From Streptomyces sp. V2I9 (GTDB lineage: Bacteria; Actinomycetota; Actinomycetes; Streptomycetales; Streptomycetaceae), in the NCBI RefSeq assembly GCF_030817475.1, contig NZ_JAUSZJ010000002.1:3920626-3984625 (forward strand): DNA of 64,000 nt. Reading direction: 5' to 3'. The translations under genes were made by a program, and so were the position numbers. The notes beneath the pieces are model-generated. The model ran no database searches. It was not told the DNA's origin and was given only the letters and a program-made list of their open reading frames with translations. Below are positions 24,055 to 32,688 of the stretch, piece by piece. Every line of letters begins with the position of its first letter. Within the stretch, counting starts at the first letter, position 1.

Positions 24055-24666
24055 ATGCGCCCGTCGTACCGTCACGCGAACCGCATGGTGCCCGGCGCGC
24101 TGCCGAACGCCCTGATACCCGCCGGTCCGAACGCCCTGATACCCACCAATCCGAGCGCCCTGATGTCCGCCGGTCCGAGCGGCGTCGTTCTCGGTGGTCC
24201 GAGCGGTGCCGTCCCCGCTGATCCGAACGCCGTCGTCGCGTCCGGCACGAGCAGCGTCATACCCGCCGGTCCGACCGCCGTCGTCGCGTCCGGTGCAGGC
24301 CCGGTCCTCCCGGTCCGCGCGGTGGCCGTCCCCGGTGGTGCGGGAATTTCCCCCGCCGGTGCGAGGGGCCTCGTCCCCTCCGGAGCGCGGGGCCTCGCGC
24401 CGTCCCCTGCCATCGTTGTCCACGCCGGCGGAAACCGTCCCCGGACAGGGGGCGGCCCCGGCGTCCGAGGGCGCCGGGGCCGTTCCTCCCCTGTGCTGAC
24501 CTGGAGCCCCGAGCTCTCAAGGTCAGTTCCCGCGAGCCCCTGTCCCCGAGCGGCCCGCCTCCCGATGAAGATCTCCCCAGACCGATCGGCACCAATCCTT
24601 GACCGGTGTCACTCGAACGTGGGGTGTTGGGTGGCCAACCGCCGTTTTCGAATACAAGTTCGATAG
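24055..24666 (+). CDS. Octapeptide-repeat protein of unknown function
   Basis: A 203-residue ORF starting at ATG 24055 directly after a GGAGGGAGCAGGGA ribosome site. From about residue 17 a 24-nt unit repeats some eight times, giving eight-residue repeats such as PNALIPAG, PNALIPTN, PSALMSAG, PSGVVLGG, PSGAVPAD, PNAVVASG, TSSVIPAG and PTAVVASG. Then come looser Gly/Pro/Val-rich units and a basic, unrelated tail. Synonymous and conservative changes between units suggest selection on the peptide. There is no signal peptide or membrane helix. The tail may not be genuine, and the real product could end earlier or be non-coding. No family recognised. Confidence 0.5.
   Translation: MRPSYRHANRMVPGALPNALIPAGPNALIPTNPSALMSAGPSGVVLGGPSGAVPADPNAVVASGTSSVIPAGPTAVVASGAGPVLPVRAVAVPGGAGISPAGARGLVPSGARGLAPSPAIVVHAGGNRPRTGGGPGVRGRRGRSSPVLTWSPELSRSVPASPCPRAARLPMKISPDRSAPILDRCHSNVGCWVANRRFRIQVR
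24648..24663. promoter_or_regulatory. LexA (SOS) box-like palindrome
   Basis: TCGAATACAAGTTCGA matches the actinobacterial LexA consensus TCGAAC-N4-GTTCGA except for one base. It lies 56 bp before the start codon of the alpha/beta-hydrolase gene. Confidence 0.45.
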
Positions 24667-24718
24667 CCTGACGGTGCGACCACACGGTGATCGAGGACCA
24701 GAAGGAGGTGCCAGGACG

Positions 24719-25639
24719 ATGGTGCGGCGCATCGATGTGACCGGTACCGACGGCGTACGCCTCGCGGCATGGGAGTTCGCCGACCCGCCCAAGGGGCGGA
24801 CGGAGGCGGACCGGGCCCCCGGGGTCTTACTGCTGCACGGACTGATGGGCCGGGCCTCGCACTGGGCCCCCACGGCCCGCTGGCTCTCCGAACGGCACCG
24901 GGCGGTCGGCCTCGACCAGCGGGGCCACGGTCGCAGCGCCAAGCCCGCCGACGGCCCGTACACCCGCGACGCCTACGTCTCCGACGCCGAGGCCACGATC
25001 GAACAGCTCGGGCTCGGCCCGGTCACCGTCATCGGCCACGCCATGGGAGCGCTCACCGGCTGGCAGCTCGCCGCCAAGCGCCCCGACCTCGTCCGCGCCC
25101 TCGTCGTCTGCGACATGCGGGCCTCCGCCCTCGGGGCCGCCTCCCAGCGTGAGTGGAGCGACTGGTTCGACTCCTGGCCGCTGCCCTTCGCCACCCTCGC
25201 CGACGTACGGAAGTGGTTCGGCGAGGACGACCCCTGGGTGGAGCGGCCCAACCCCTCGCGCGGAGCGTTCTACGCCGAGGTGATGGCCGAGCGGGAGGAC
25301 GGCTGGCGGCCCGTCTTCTCCCGCCGCCAGATGCTCCACACCCGTGCCACCTGGGTCTACGACGCCCACTGGGAGGAGCTGACCCAGGTCCGGTGCCCCG
25401 CCCTGGTGCTGCGCGGGCTCGACGGGGAGCTGGGCCGGGCCGAGGCGCAGGAGATGGTTCGGGTCCTGCCGCGCGGCCAGTACGCGGAGGTCGCGGACGC
25501 GGGCCACCTCGTCCACTACGACCAGCCGGAGGGCTGGCGGGCCGCGGTGGAGCCCTTCCTGGACCAGCTCGCCGAGGACGACCGGTGCGACCGGGACGGC
25601 CGCGACGACCAGGACGACCGCGAGCCGGTCGCCCCGTAG
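24719..25639 (+). CDS. Alpha/beta-hydrolase fold protein lacking the nucleophilic serine
   Basis: A 306-residue protein. The oxyanion region GVLLLHGLMGRASHWAPTA, then VGLDQRGHGRSAKP, and the late His in VADAGHLVHYDQPEGW are those of the alpha/beta-hydrolase fold. The nucleophile elbow, normally G-x-S-x-G, reads GHAMG (VTVIGHAMGALTGWQLA), with Ala in place of Ser. It is therefore either non-hydrolytic or uses another chemistry. ATG 24719 follows AAGGAGGTG at a normal distance. The C-terminus ends in an Asp/Arg-rich tail (DDRCDRDGRDDQDDREP). A LexA-like site lies upstream. Confidence 0.88.
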   Translation: MVRRIDVTGTDGVRLAAWEFADPPKGRTEADRAPGVLLLHGLMGRASHWAPTARWLSERHRAVGLDQRGHGRSAKPADGPYTRDAYVSDAEATIEQLGLGPVTVIGHAMGALTGWQLAAKRPDLVRALVVCDMRASALGAASQREWSDWFDSWPLPFATLADVRKWFGEDDPWVERPNPSRGAFYAEVMAEREDGWRPVFSRRQMLHTRATWVYDAHWEELTQVRCPALVLRGLDGELGRAEAQEMVRVLPRGQYAEVADAGHLVHYDQPEGWRAAVEPFLDQLAEDDRCDRDGRDDQDDREPVAP

Positions 25640-25731
25640 TCGTACGCGGGCCCGGACCGGTGGCCGTGCGCGGGCCGGAACCGGTGGCCGTACGCCCCTG
25701 CCGGAGCCGGGCCGGGCGGCTCTCGGGTGGG

Positions 25732-28197
25732 TCAGCCCTTGCTGACCGCCGTCAGGATCTCCGGCAGCCGGTTCGCCGTGCGCGGGGCGGCGATCCTCAG
25801 CCCCGCCCACCCGATGAGCACCCCGTACGCGAGTCCGCCCGGCACCAGGAACCACAGCGCGTCGTGGCGGTCCGTGAGATGCATCCAGACCGTCGCCGCG
25901 ATCACCGGCGACGCCAGCAGCGCGGCCGCCACCATCCCGCCGAGGATCGAGATCCAGGCCAGTCCGCCCTGCCCCGGCACCACGTTCTTGAACGCGCCCT
26001 CCTGAGGAATCGAGTACGGGAACAGCGCCGAGGCCACCGCCCCCGTCGCCAGCATCGCGCTCAGCAGGGCGAAGGACAGGCCCAGCGCCCCCGGCAGCGA
26101 CCGCCAGTCACCGAGCACCGCTGCCGTCACCACGCAGACGACCAGGGTGAACGGCAGGGTGAGCAGCAGCAGGACGAACGCCCGCGCCCGCAGTTCGACG
26201 TACGCGTCACGGGGCGAGGAGATCGTCAGCGCCACCATCCAGAAGGCCGAGGTGTCCTGGCCGAACTGGTTGTACATCTGCATGCCGAGCATCCCGGCGG
26301 CGAAGCACGCGAAGTAGACCGAGCCGGTTCCCTGGACGGCGTTGAGCAGCGGCACGATCGCCCCGACCGCCAGGGCCGTCACCCAGGCCGCCTTGGTCTT
26401 CGGGTCCCGTGCCACGTACCGCAGACTGCGCTGCATCACCGTCGCCGTACGGCCCTCCGGCAGCAGCGCGGAAAGGCCGCGCCGGCCGGACTCCGCGCGG
26501 GCCGGCTCCGCCGCCGCCAGGGTGGAGCCGTCCGGCGCGGTCATCAGCGTCACCAGACTCCGCTGCCACCACCACATCAGCGCCGCCAGGGCCGCCGCCG
26601 TGACGAGGAGCTGGGCGGCGGCGATCCCGTACGCGCCGTCCGACGCCGCGTCCACCGACGCAACGGCGGAGGCGCCGGGCAGCCAGCGCACCACGCCCGC
26701 CGCCGGGTCCAGCGTGGAGAGCCCGCCGGCCCGGCCGAGCCGCTGCGCGCCGAAGTTGACGAACTGGATGCCCACCGCGATCACCAGCCCGCTGAGCACC
26801 GCGAGGTCACGGCCCTTGCGGGAGTTCAGCAGCCGTACGTTGGCCGTGGCCACCGCGCGGGACAGCGCCACGCACAGCAGCATCGTCAGCGGGACCGCGA
26901 CCACCGCGAACAGCACGCCCGCCGCCCCGTGCGCGAGCGCGAGGACCGATCCGGCCACCAGGCACAGGGTGAACAGCGGGCCGATGCCGATCATCGAGGA
27001 GACCAGCAGGGCCCGGATCAGCGGCTCGGGACGCAGCGGCAGCATCACCAGCCGGGTCGGGTCGAGGGTGTCGTCCCCGCTGGGGAAGAACAGCGGCAGT
27101 ACCGCCCAGCCGAGCGCCACGACACCGGTGAGCAGCACCACGACGGTGCCCGCGTGCCCGTTGCCGCGCAGCAGCACCAGGCCGAGCACCTGGCCCGCCG
27201 CGAGCAGCAGGGTGAGGACGAGGGAGGCGATGAACGCCGCCCTGCGTCCGGAGGACTGCCGCAGCCCGTTGCGCAGCAGCGTCAGCTTGAGCCGTACGAA
27301 GACCGGGGTCAGGCCCGTCGTCGGCGCGGCCGGGGCGGCCGCGGAGACCGGGGCGTCCAGCACGCTCATCGGGCGCCGCCCACGCCAGTCGAGGGAATCG
27401 CCGGCGTCCCGGCCGCCCGCGCCGACCAGTTCGAGGAAGGCGCTCTGGAGCGAGGGCGCGTCGCCGCGGACCTCCTCCAGCGTGCCGCGCGCCGTGATCC
27501 GGCCCGCCGCCATCACCGCGACCCAGTCGCACAGCGACTCGACCAGCTCCATCACATGGCTGGAGAAGACCACGGTCGCCCCGGACCGGGTGTAGCGCTC
27601 CAGCACGCCCCGGATGGTCTGCGCCGAGACCGGGTCGACGCCCTCGAACGGCTCGTCCAGGAACAGGACTTCGGGGTTGTGGAGCAGGGCCGCGGCCAGC
27701 CCGATCTTCTTCCGCATGCCGGTCGAGTAGTCCACGACCAGCTTGTGCTGCGAGCCCGCGAGGTCCAGCACGTCCAGCAGCTGGGTGGCCCGTTTGTCCA
27801 CCTCGTCACCGGGAAGCCCGCGCAACCGGCCGTTGTAGGCCAGCAGTTCGCGTCCGGACAGCCGCTCGAACAGGCGCAGCCCCTCCGGCAGCACGCCGAT
27901 CCGGGACTTCACCTCGACCGGGTCCGTCCACACGTCGTGGCCCGCCACCTCGATCTTCCCCCTGTCGGGCCGCAGCAGCCCGGTGACCATCGAGAGCGTC
28001 GTCGTCTTGCCCGCCCCGTTGGGCCCCACCAGACCGATGAACTTGCCCGCGGGCAGTTCCAGATCGATCCCCGCGACGGCGATCTGCTCCCCGAACCGCT
28101 TCCACAGCCCCTGGACGCGGACGGCGGGCCGCGCCTCCCGGCCGCCGCCCGCCGCGTCGTCGTCTGTCTCGGTACGCGCATCCGCCCGGTCCGGCAT
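25732..28197 (-). CDS. ABC transporter, ATPase fused to permease
   Basis: An 821-residue single frame. Residues 25-270 are an ABC ATPase: Walker A GPNGAGKTTT, signature variant YSTGMRKKIGLAAALL, Walker B VLFLDEPFEGVDP and the H-loop SSHV. From about residue 277 (MSVLDAPVS) a polytopic permease with many helices follows (LTLLLAAGQVLGLVLLRG, VVLLTGVVALGWAVLPLFF and others). In many relatives these are two genes. Here no stop separates them, although an internal ATG at 27369 could start a separate permease. ATG 28197 follows AAGG. Substrate unknown; the type resembles exporters of the ABC-2 class. Confidence 0.85.
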   Translation of the reverse strand: MPDRADARTETDDDAAGGGREARPAVRVQGLWKRFGEQIAVAGIDLELPAGKFIGLVGPNGAGKTTTLSMVTGLLRPDRGKIEVAGHDVWTDPVEVKSRIGVLPEGLRLFERLSGRELLAYNGRLRGLPGDEVDKRATQLLDVLDLAGSQHKLVVDYSTGMRKKIGLAAALLHNPEVLFLDEPFEGVDPVSAQTIRGVLERYTRSGATVVFSSHVMELVESLCDWVAVMAAGRITARGTLEEVRGDAPSLQSAFLELVGAGGRDAGDSLDWRGRRPMSVLDAPVSAAAPAAPTTGLTPVFVRLKLTLLRNGLRQSSGRRAAFIASLVLTLLLAAGQVLGLVLLRGNGHAGTVVVLLTGVVALGWAVLPLFFPSGDDTLDPTRLVMLPLRPEPLIRALLVSSMIGIGPLFTLCLVAGSVLALAHGAAGVLFAVVAVPLTMLLCVALSRAVATANVRLLNSRKGRDLAVLSGLVIAVGIQFVNFGAQRLGRAGGLSTLDPAAGVVRWLPGASAVASVDAASDGAYGIAAAQLLVTAAALAALMWWWQRSLVTLMTAPDGSTLAAAEPARAESGRRGLSALLPEGRTATVMQRSLRYVARDPKTKAAWVTALAVGAIVPLLNAVQGTGSVYFACFAAGMLGMQMYNQFGQDTSAFWMVALTISSPRDAYVELRARAFVLLLLTLPFTLVVCVVTAAVLGDWRSLPGALGLSFALLSAMLATGAVASALFPYSIPQEGAFKNVVPGQGGLAWISILGGMVAAALLASPVIAATVWMHLTDRHDALWFLVPGGLAYGVLIGWAGLRIAAPRTANRLPEILTAVSKG

Positions 28198-28267
28198 GGC
28201 ACAGCCTTTCGATATCCCCACGTGGTGGGGACCACCCTACGAAAGGCCCCGGAAGCGGGCGCGGGCC

Positions 28268-28933
28268 CTACGCGGTCCGGGCGCGGGCGTCGGCGGCGTC
28301 GCGGGCGCAGGCGTACGCCAGCGGGCTGATCAACTCGCCCACCTCGGGCAGCCAGCGGTTGGCGTGGTTGGGCCTGCGGGCCCACTGCACGGCCCCCCGG
28401 CCGCCGACGCGGGTCGGCGGGGCGGCGACGTAATGGCCGTCGCCGCGGCCGGCCAGGTCGATCGCCTCGGCGTTCCAGCCGAGCCCGCGTACCAGGTCGG
28501 CGACCTTGGCGGCGGCCCCCGGCTGCACGAAGAACAGCATCCGGCGGTCGGGGGTGCGGGTGACCGGGCCGAGCGTCAGGTCCATCCGCTCCATCCGGGC
28601 CAGCGCCAGGAAGCCCGCGGACTCCGGGACCTCCAGCGCGTCGAAGGCGCGCCCGGTCGGCAGCAGCACCGAGGAGCGGGGCTGCCGCGTCCACATCCGC
28701 CGGGCCGCCGCCCCGCTGCCGGTGGCCCGGCCCGCCCAGTCCGGCCGGTCCGCGTGGGCGCCGGGCAGGGCGCAGCCGGTGTCGCCGCACGAGCACCGCT
28801 CGACGCCGCCCACCACCTCCAGCCAGGCGCCGGGGAACACGTCCCAGTGACGCTCCTCCGCATAGCGCACCGCGGCGTCGAGCAGCGGCTCGCTCCGCTG
28901 CTGGGGGACCTGCGCGGCTTCCGTGACTCCCAT
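28268..28933 (-). CDS. Bifunctional DNA primase/polymerase (prim-pol) domain protein
   Basis: A 221-residue protein. The N-terminus LLDAAVRYAEERHWDVFPGAWLE is followed by a Cys cluster (CSCGDTGCALPGAH) and the Asp-rich, Trp-containing DRPDWAGRAT, as in actinomycete prim-pol proteins of the archaeo-eukaryotic primase group. The later NHANRWLPEVGELISPLAYAC is also typical. The usual DxD catalytic pair is not obvious; the equivalent stretch reads FDALEVPESAG. It may be inactive or regulatory. It diverges from a regulator gene across a palindrome-bearing gap. Confidence 0.75.
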   Translation of the reverse strand: MGVTEAAQVPQQRSEPLLDAAVRYAEERHWDVFPGAWLEVVGGVERCSCGDTGCALPGAHADRPDWAGRATGSGAAARRMWTRQPRSSVLLPTGRAFDALEVPESAGFLALARMERMDLTLGPVTRTPDRRMLFFVQPGAAAKVADLVRGLGWNAEAIDLAGRGDGHYVAAPPTRVGGRGAVQWARRPNHANRWLPEVGELISPLAYACARDAADARARTA

Positions 28934-29242
28934 GGGCTCATCCACGATCAGCACAACTGCCGTCGTCACCAGGGGTTACGGCCTGGCCTGAACCGGGGAC
29001 CGGCGCACCGCCCCCACACGCGGGGCGCATCGGTGCACGGACGGGGGCGCGCAGGAGGCGGGACGGCCACGTGCGGGTAACCACCCCCAGGGCCGCGGCC
29101 GGGTCCGCCCCGGACCCGTGCCGTCGTGCGACGCGCCGGGTCCGTACCGAATGCCGAAGGGATATGCGCATTTCTTGTGTATGTGCCGGGCAGTGATCCC
29201 TTCCACCGATCACTGCACATAACCGATGTTTCAGGGGGACAT
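28934..29242. promoter_or_regulatory. Divergent promoter gap with a 9-bp inverted repeat
   Basis: GCAGTGATC (29190-29198) and GATCACTGC (29208-29216) form a perfect inverted repeat with a nine-base spacer, 26 bp before the start of the TPR regulator gene. It looks like an operator, possibly autoregulatory. Nothing else is seen in the gap. Confidence 0.55.
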
Positions 29243-30625
29243 ATGGCTGCAAGGCCTCTCGTAGCCCGCCAGCCCAACGAACGGCTCCAGACGCTCATCC
29301 AGGAGGCCGCCTGTTCCAACGCGGGCCTCGCGCGCCGCGTGAACATGGTCGGGGCCGAGCGCGGACTCGATCTGCGCTACGACAAGACCTCCGTGGCCCG
29401 CTGGTTGCGCGGACAGCAGCCGCGCGGCCGGGCGCCGGGGGTCATCGCCGAGGCCCTGGGCCGCAAGCTCGGCCGGACGGTCACGATCGACGAGATCGGC
29501 ATGGCCGACGGCAAGAACCTGGCGTCCGGCGTCGGTCTCCAGTACGCGCCGACCGTCGCCGGGGCCGTCGAGCAGGTCTGCGAGCTGTGGCGCAGCGACG
29601 TGGGACGCCGCGACCTGCTGACCGGGTCGGCGGTCGCCGCGTCCGCGCTGGTCGAGCCCAGCCGGGACTGGCTGATCTCGGGCCCGGACGCGCAGGTCGA
29701 GCGGACGGCGGGGGCACGGGTCGGGATGGCCGACGTCGAGGCGGTGCGGGCGATGACCGCGTCCCTGACCGACCTCGACCACCGCTTCGGCAGCGGCCAC
29801 GTGCGGCCGGTGCTCGTGCACTACCTCAACAGCGTCGTGTCCGGCCTGCTGTCGGGTTCGTACCGCGAACAGGTGGGGCGGCAGCTGTTCGCCGCGGTCG
29901 CCCGACTCACCGAGCTGGGCGGGTACATGGCCGTCGACACCGGTCAACCGGGCCTCGCCCAGCGCTACTACATCCAGGCGCTGCGGCTCGCGCAGGCGGC
30001 GGGCGACCGCGCGTACGGCGGCTACGTGCTCGCCGCGTCGATGAGCCACCTCGCCGCCCAGCTCGGCAACCCCCGCGAGATCGCCCAGCTGGCCCGCGCC
30101 GCCCAGGAAGGAGCGCGGGGGCAGGTCACGCCCCGCGCCCGCGCGATGTTCTACGCGGCGGAGGCCCGCGGCCACGCGCTGCTCGGGGACGCCCGGACCT
30201 GCCACGCGGTGGCGGGGCGCGCGGTCGCCGCGCTGGAGCAGGCCGACCCGGACACCGGTGACGACCCGGTCTGGATCCGGCACTTCGACGCGGGGTACCT
30301 CGCGGACGAACTGGCCCACTGTCACCGGGACCTGGGGCAGGCGCACGAGGCCGCACGGCGGGCCAAGGAGGCGCTGGCCGCGCTGCCGGAGACGCGTGCC
30401 CGGCGCCGGGGCATCGCCCTGGTGCTGCTGGCCTCGGCGCAGGTGCAGCAGCGCGAGGTGGAGCGGGCCTGCCACACGGGGACGAGGGCGATGGAGCTGC
30501 TGGCGACGGTGCGCTCCAGCCGGGGCGCCGAATACCTCGACGATCTCCAGCAGCGGCTCACGCCCTTCGGTGAGGAGCCCGCGGTACGGGAGTTCGGCGA
30601 GCGCCTGGAGCTCCAGCCGGCGTGA
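29243..30625 (+). CDS. TPR-containing transcriptional regulator
   Basis: A 460-residue protein. The N-terminal 80 residues hold a helix-turn-helix-like region (NAGLARRVNMVGAERG, then YDKTSVARWLRGQQPRGRAP). The rest is all-helical with tetratricopeptide-like units (AVARLTELGGYMAVDTGQPG, QRYYIQALRLAQAAGDRAYG, AHCHRDLGQAHEAARRAKEALAALP). This layout is common in Streptomyces developmental and antibiotic regulators of the NsdA kind. ATG 29243 follows CAGGGGGA. It is monocistronic as far as can be seen, with a palindrome upstream. Confidence 0.8.
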   Translation: MAARPLVARQPNERLQTLIQEAACSNAGLARRVNMVGAERGLDLRYDKTSVARWLRGQQPRGRAPGVIAEALGRKLGRTVTIDEIGMADGKNLASGVGLQYAPTVAGAVEQVCELWRSDVGRRDLLTGSAVAASALVEPSRDWLISGPDAQVERTAGARVGMADVEAVRAMTASLTDLDHRFGSGHVRPVLVHYLNSVVSGLLSGSYREQVGRQLFAAVARLTELGGYMAVDTGQPGLAQRYYIQALRLAQAAGDRAYGGYVLAASMSHLAAQLGNPREIAQLARAAQEGARGQVTPRARAMFYAAEARGHALLGDARTCHAVAGRAVAALEQADPDTGDDPVWIRHFDAGYLADELAHCHRDLGQAHEAARRAKEALAALPETRARRRGIALVLLASAQVQQREVERACHTGTRAMELLATVRSSRGAEYLDDLQQRLTPFGEEPAVREFGERLELQPA

Positions 30626-30794
30626 GGGGAGAGGTGGTCGCCGGCGCCGGCCGGGCCTTTAACAGCGTCGTGGGTCCGCGGGGTGTTACGCGCCCTGTGA
30701 AGGGGTGGTGCGGGGCACCACGCGCTTGGCGGAGGCGGGCGGCCACCCGATAGCGTGAGCCGACGATTCCGTAGGTTCACACGTAGGAGTCCCG

Positions 30795-32462
30795 GTGACG
30801 CAGAGCGGACAGGGCGAACAGGGCGGCGAGCAACAGCTCCCCGCCGCACGACCCGCGCACGAGGGTGTCGTGCTGCCCGCCGACGGCGGAGCCCCCTGGG
30901 TGCCGGGGGCGTCCGGCCAGGGCGAGCAGGCGGCGCCCGCCGGCGGGCAGCCGTGGGGGCAGCAGTGGGGTCCGCAGTCTGCCGCGCCGCAGGCGCAGCC
31001 GGGCCAGCCGCCGCCGGGGGGTTACGGCTATCCGCAGGTGCAGCCGGGTCGGCAGCCCCAAGGGGGTTACGGCTATCCGCAGCCGGGCCAGCAGCCGCCA
31101 GGGGGCTACGGTTACCCGCAGGCGCAGCCCCTCCCTCCCGCGCAGCAGTCGGGGGGCCAGGAGGCGTACGGGCGGCCGGGGGCCTCGGAGGGGTACCCGC
31201 AGCCGGGGGCGTACCAGCAGGCCCAGCAGCCTGGTGCGTACCAGCAGCCTCAGCAGCACGCCCCGCAGCCTCCGTCGCCGTACGACCCGCAGTACCCCCA
31301 GCAGCAACACCGGCACCAGCAGCACGACCCGGCGCCGTCCCAGCCGTTGCCGCACGCGCAGCCCTTGCCGCCGGAGGCCGGGACGGGCGCTCAGGGGGGT
31401 CCGGGGAGCTACGGGGGCCAGGGCGTCCGGGGCGGCCAGGGGGCTCCCGGCGGTGACGCGGACGCCACGCAGTACATCGCGCCCGTCCCCGGCGGCACCG
31501 GGCCCGTGGCGCCCCGGCCGGGCGGCGGGGACGCGGACGCGACCCAGTACATACCCCCCGTGCCCGGTGGGGCCCCGTACGGGATCAGGCCGGGCGCGCC
31601 GGAGGACCGGCAGCCGCCCGCGGAGTTCGACAACCTGTTCCGTTCGGAGGAACCGGCGGGCGCCACACAGCAGTTGCCCCAGTTCGACGCGGGCCGCCCG
31701 GCCCCGCCCCCGTACCAGCAGCAGGGTTCCCGGCCGCAGCCGCCCGGCGGCTACGACTCCGGGCTCCAGGGTTTCCAGGGCCGCGCGGAGCAGGACGGGG
31801 CGGACCAGCACGACGGTGCCCCGCCGCGCCGGCGGTCCGCGCACATCCCGCTGATCGCCGCGGTCGTCGTCGGCTGCGCGGTCATCGGACTCGGCGCGGG
31901 CGCGCTGATGAGCGGTGGCGACGGCTCCGGCGACGACAAGCAGCCGGTGGCCTCGCAGAGTTCGCAGGCCACCGCCCCCACCACCGAGGCCGCGCCGCCC
32001 GACCCGGCCAAGCCGCAGGCCGAGGCGCTGGACAAGCTGCTGGCCGACAGCAACAACAGCCGGGCAGCGGTGATCAGCGCGGTGGAGAAGATCAAGTCCT
32101 GCAAGGATCTGGACCGGGCGAACACCGATCTCCGGGGGGCCGCCCAGCAGCGCCGCGACCTGGTGACCCGGCTCGGCGGGCTGAGCGTGGACAAGCTGCC
32201 GCAGCAGGCGGAGCTGGTCGCCGCGCTGAACCGGGCCTGGAAGGCGTCGGCGGCGGCCGACGAGCACTACGCCACGTGGGCGCGGCAGGCCCAGAAGAAC
32301 AAGTCCGTCTGCAAGGGCGGCCAGGCCCGGTCGACGAACGAGACGGCCAAGGCCAACCAGCAGAGCGGGGTGGCCACCCGGGCCAAGCGCGAGGCGTCGA
32401 GGCTCTGGAACACGATCGCGGGGAAGTACGGCCTCACCCAGCACGCCTACACCGAGCTCTAG
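30795..32462 (+). CDS. Gln/Pro/Gly-rich membrane-anchored protein
   Basis: A 555-residue protein. The first 340 residues are disordered and rich in Gln, Pro and Gly, with repeats GGYGYPQ (three or four times) and two copies of DADATQYI(A/P)PVPGG. One transmembrane helix is at about 350-372 (HIPLIAAVVVGCAVIGLGAG). The extracytoplasmic part is helical (ALDKLLADSNNSRAAVISAV, then LVTRLGGLSVDKLPQQAELV) with two Cys. GTG 30795 follows AGGAG. Similar tripartite proteins are widespread in Streptomyces. The role is unknown, perhaps envelope-associated. Confidence 0.8.
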   Translation: MTQSGQGEQGGEQQLPAARPAHEGVVLPADGGAPWVPGASGQGEQAAPAGGQPWGQQWGPQSAAPQAQPGQPPPGGYGYPQVQPGRQPQGGYGYPQPGQQPPGGYGYPQAQPLPPAQQSGGQEAYGRPGASEGYPQPGAYQQAQQPGAYQQPQQHAPQPPSPYDPQYPQQQHRHQQHDPAPSQPLPHAQPLPPEAGTGAQGGPGSYGGQGVRGGQGAPGGDADATQYIAPVPGGTGPVAPRPGGGDADATQYIPPVPGGAPYGIRPGAPEDRQPPAEFDNLFRSEEPAGATQQLPQFDAGRPAPPPYQQQGSRPQPPGGYDSGLQGFQGRAEQDGADQHDGAPPRRRSAHIPLIAAVVVGCAVIGLGAGALMSGGDGSGDDKQPVASQSSQATAPTTEAAPPDPAKPQAEALDKLLADSNNSRAAVISAVEKIKSCKDLDRANTDLRGAAQQRRDLVTRLGGLSVDKLPQQAELVAALNRAWKASAAADEHYATWARQAQKNKSVCKGGQARSTNETAKANQQSGVATRAKREASRLWNTIAGKYGLTQHAYTEL

Positions 32463-32688
32463 GACGGGCGCGGGAGCGGGGGCGGGGCCTGACGGGCCCG
32501 CCCCCGAGCGGCCCGGCGGGCACTGCCCCCGCTCCCGTGGGGCCCGGTGGGCACCGCTTCCGCCCCGAGCGGTCCGGCGGGCACTGCTCCCGCCCCCGAG
32601 CGGTCCGGCGCCGTGCCGACGGGCGTCGCGCGCGCCGCGAGGCTGCCGTGCCGGGCCCGCGAGCCCGGCATGATCCGCGCGGGAGGTC

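Noticed and set aside
25153..28329. A 1058-codon plus-strand frame opposite the ABC transporter
   Set aside because: It is antisense to a clear ABC protein, with Arg/His/Gln-rich composition typical of a GC-rich shadow.
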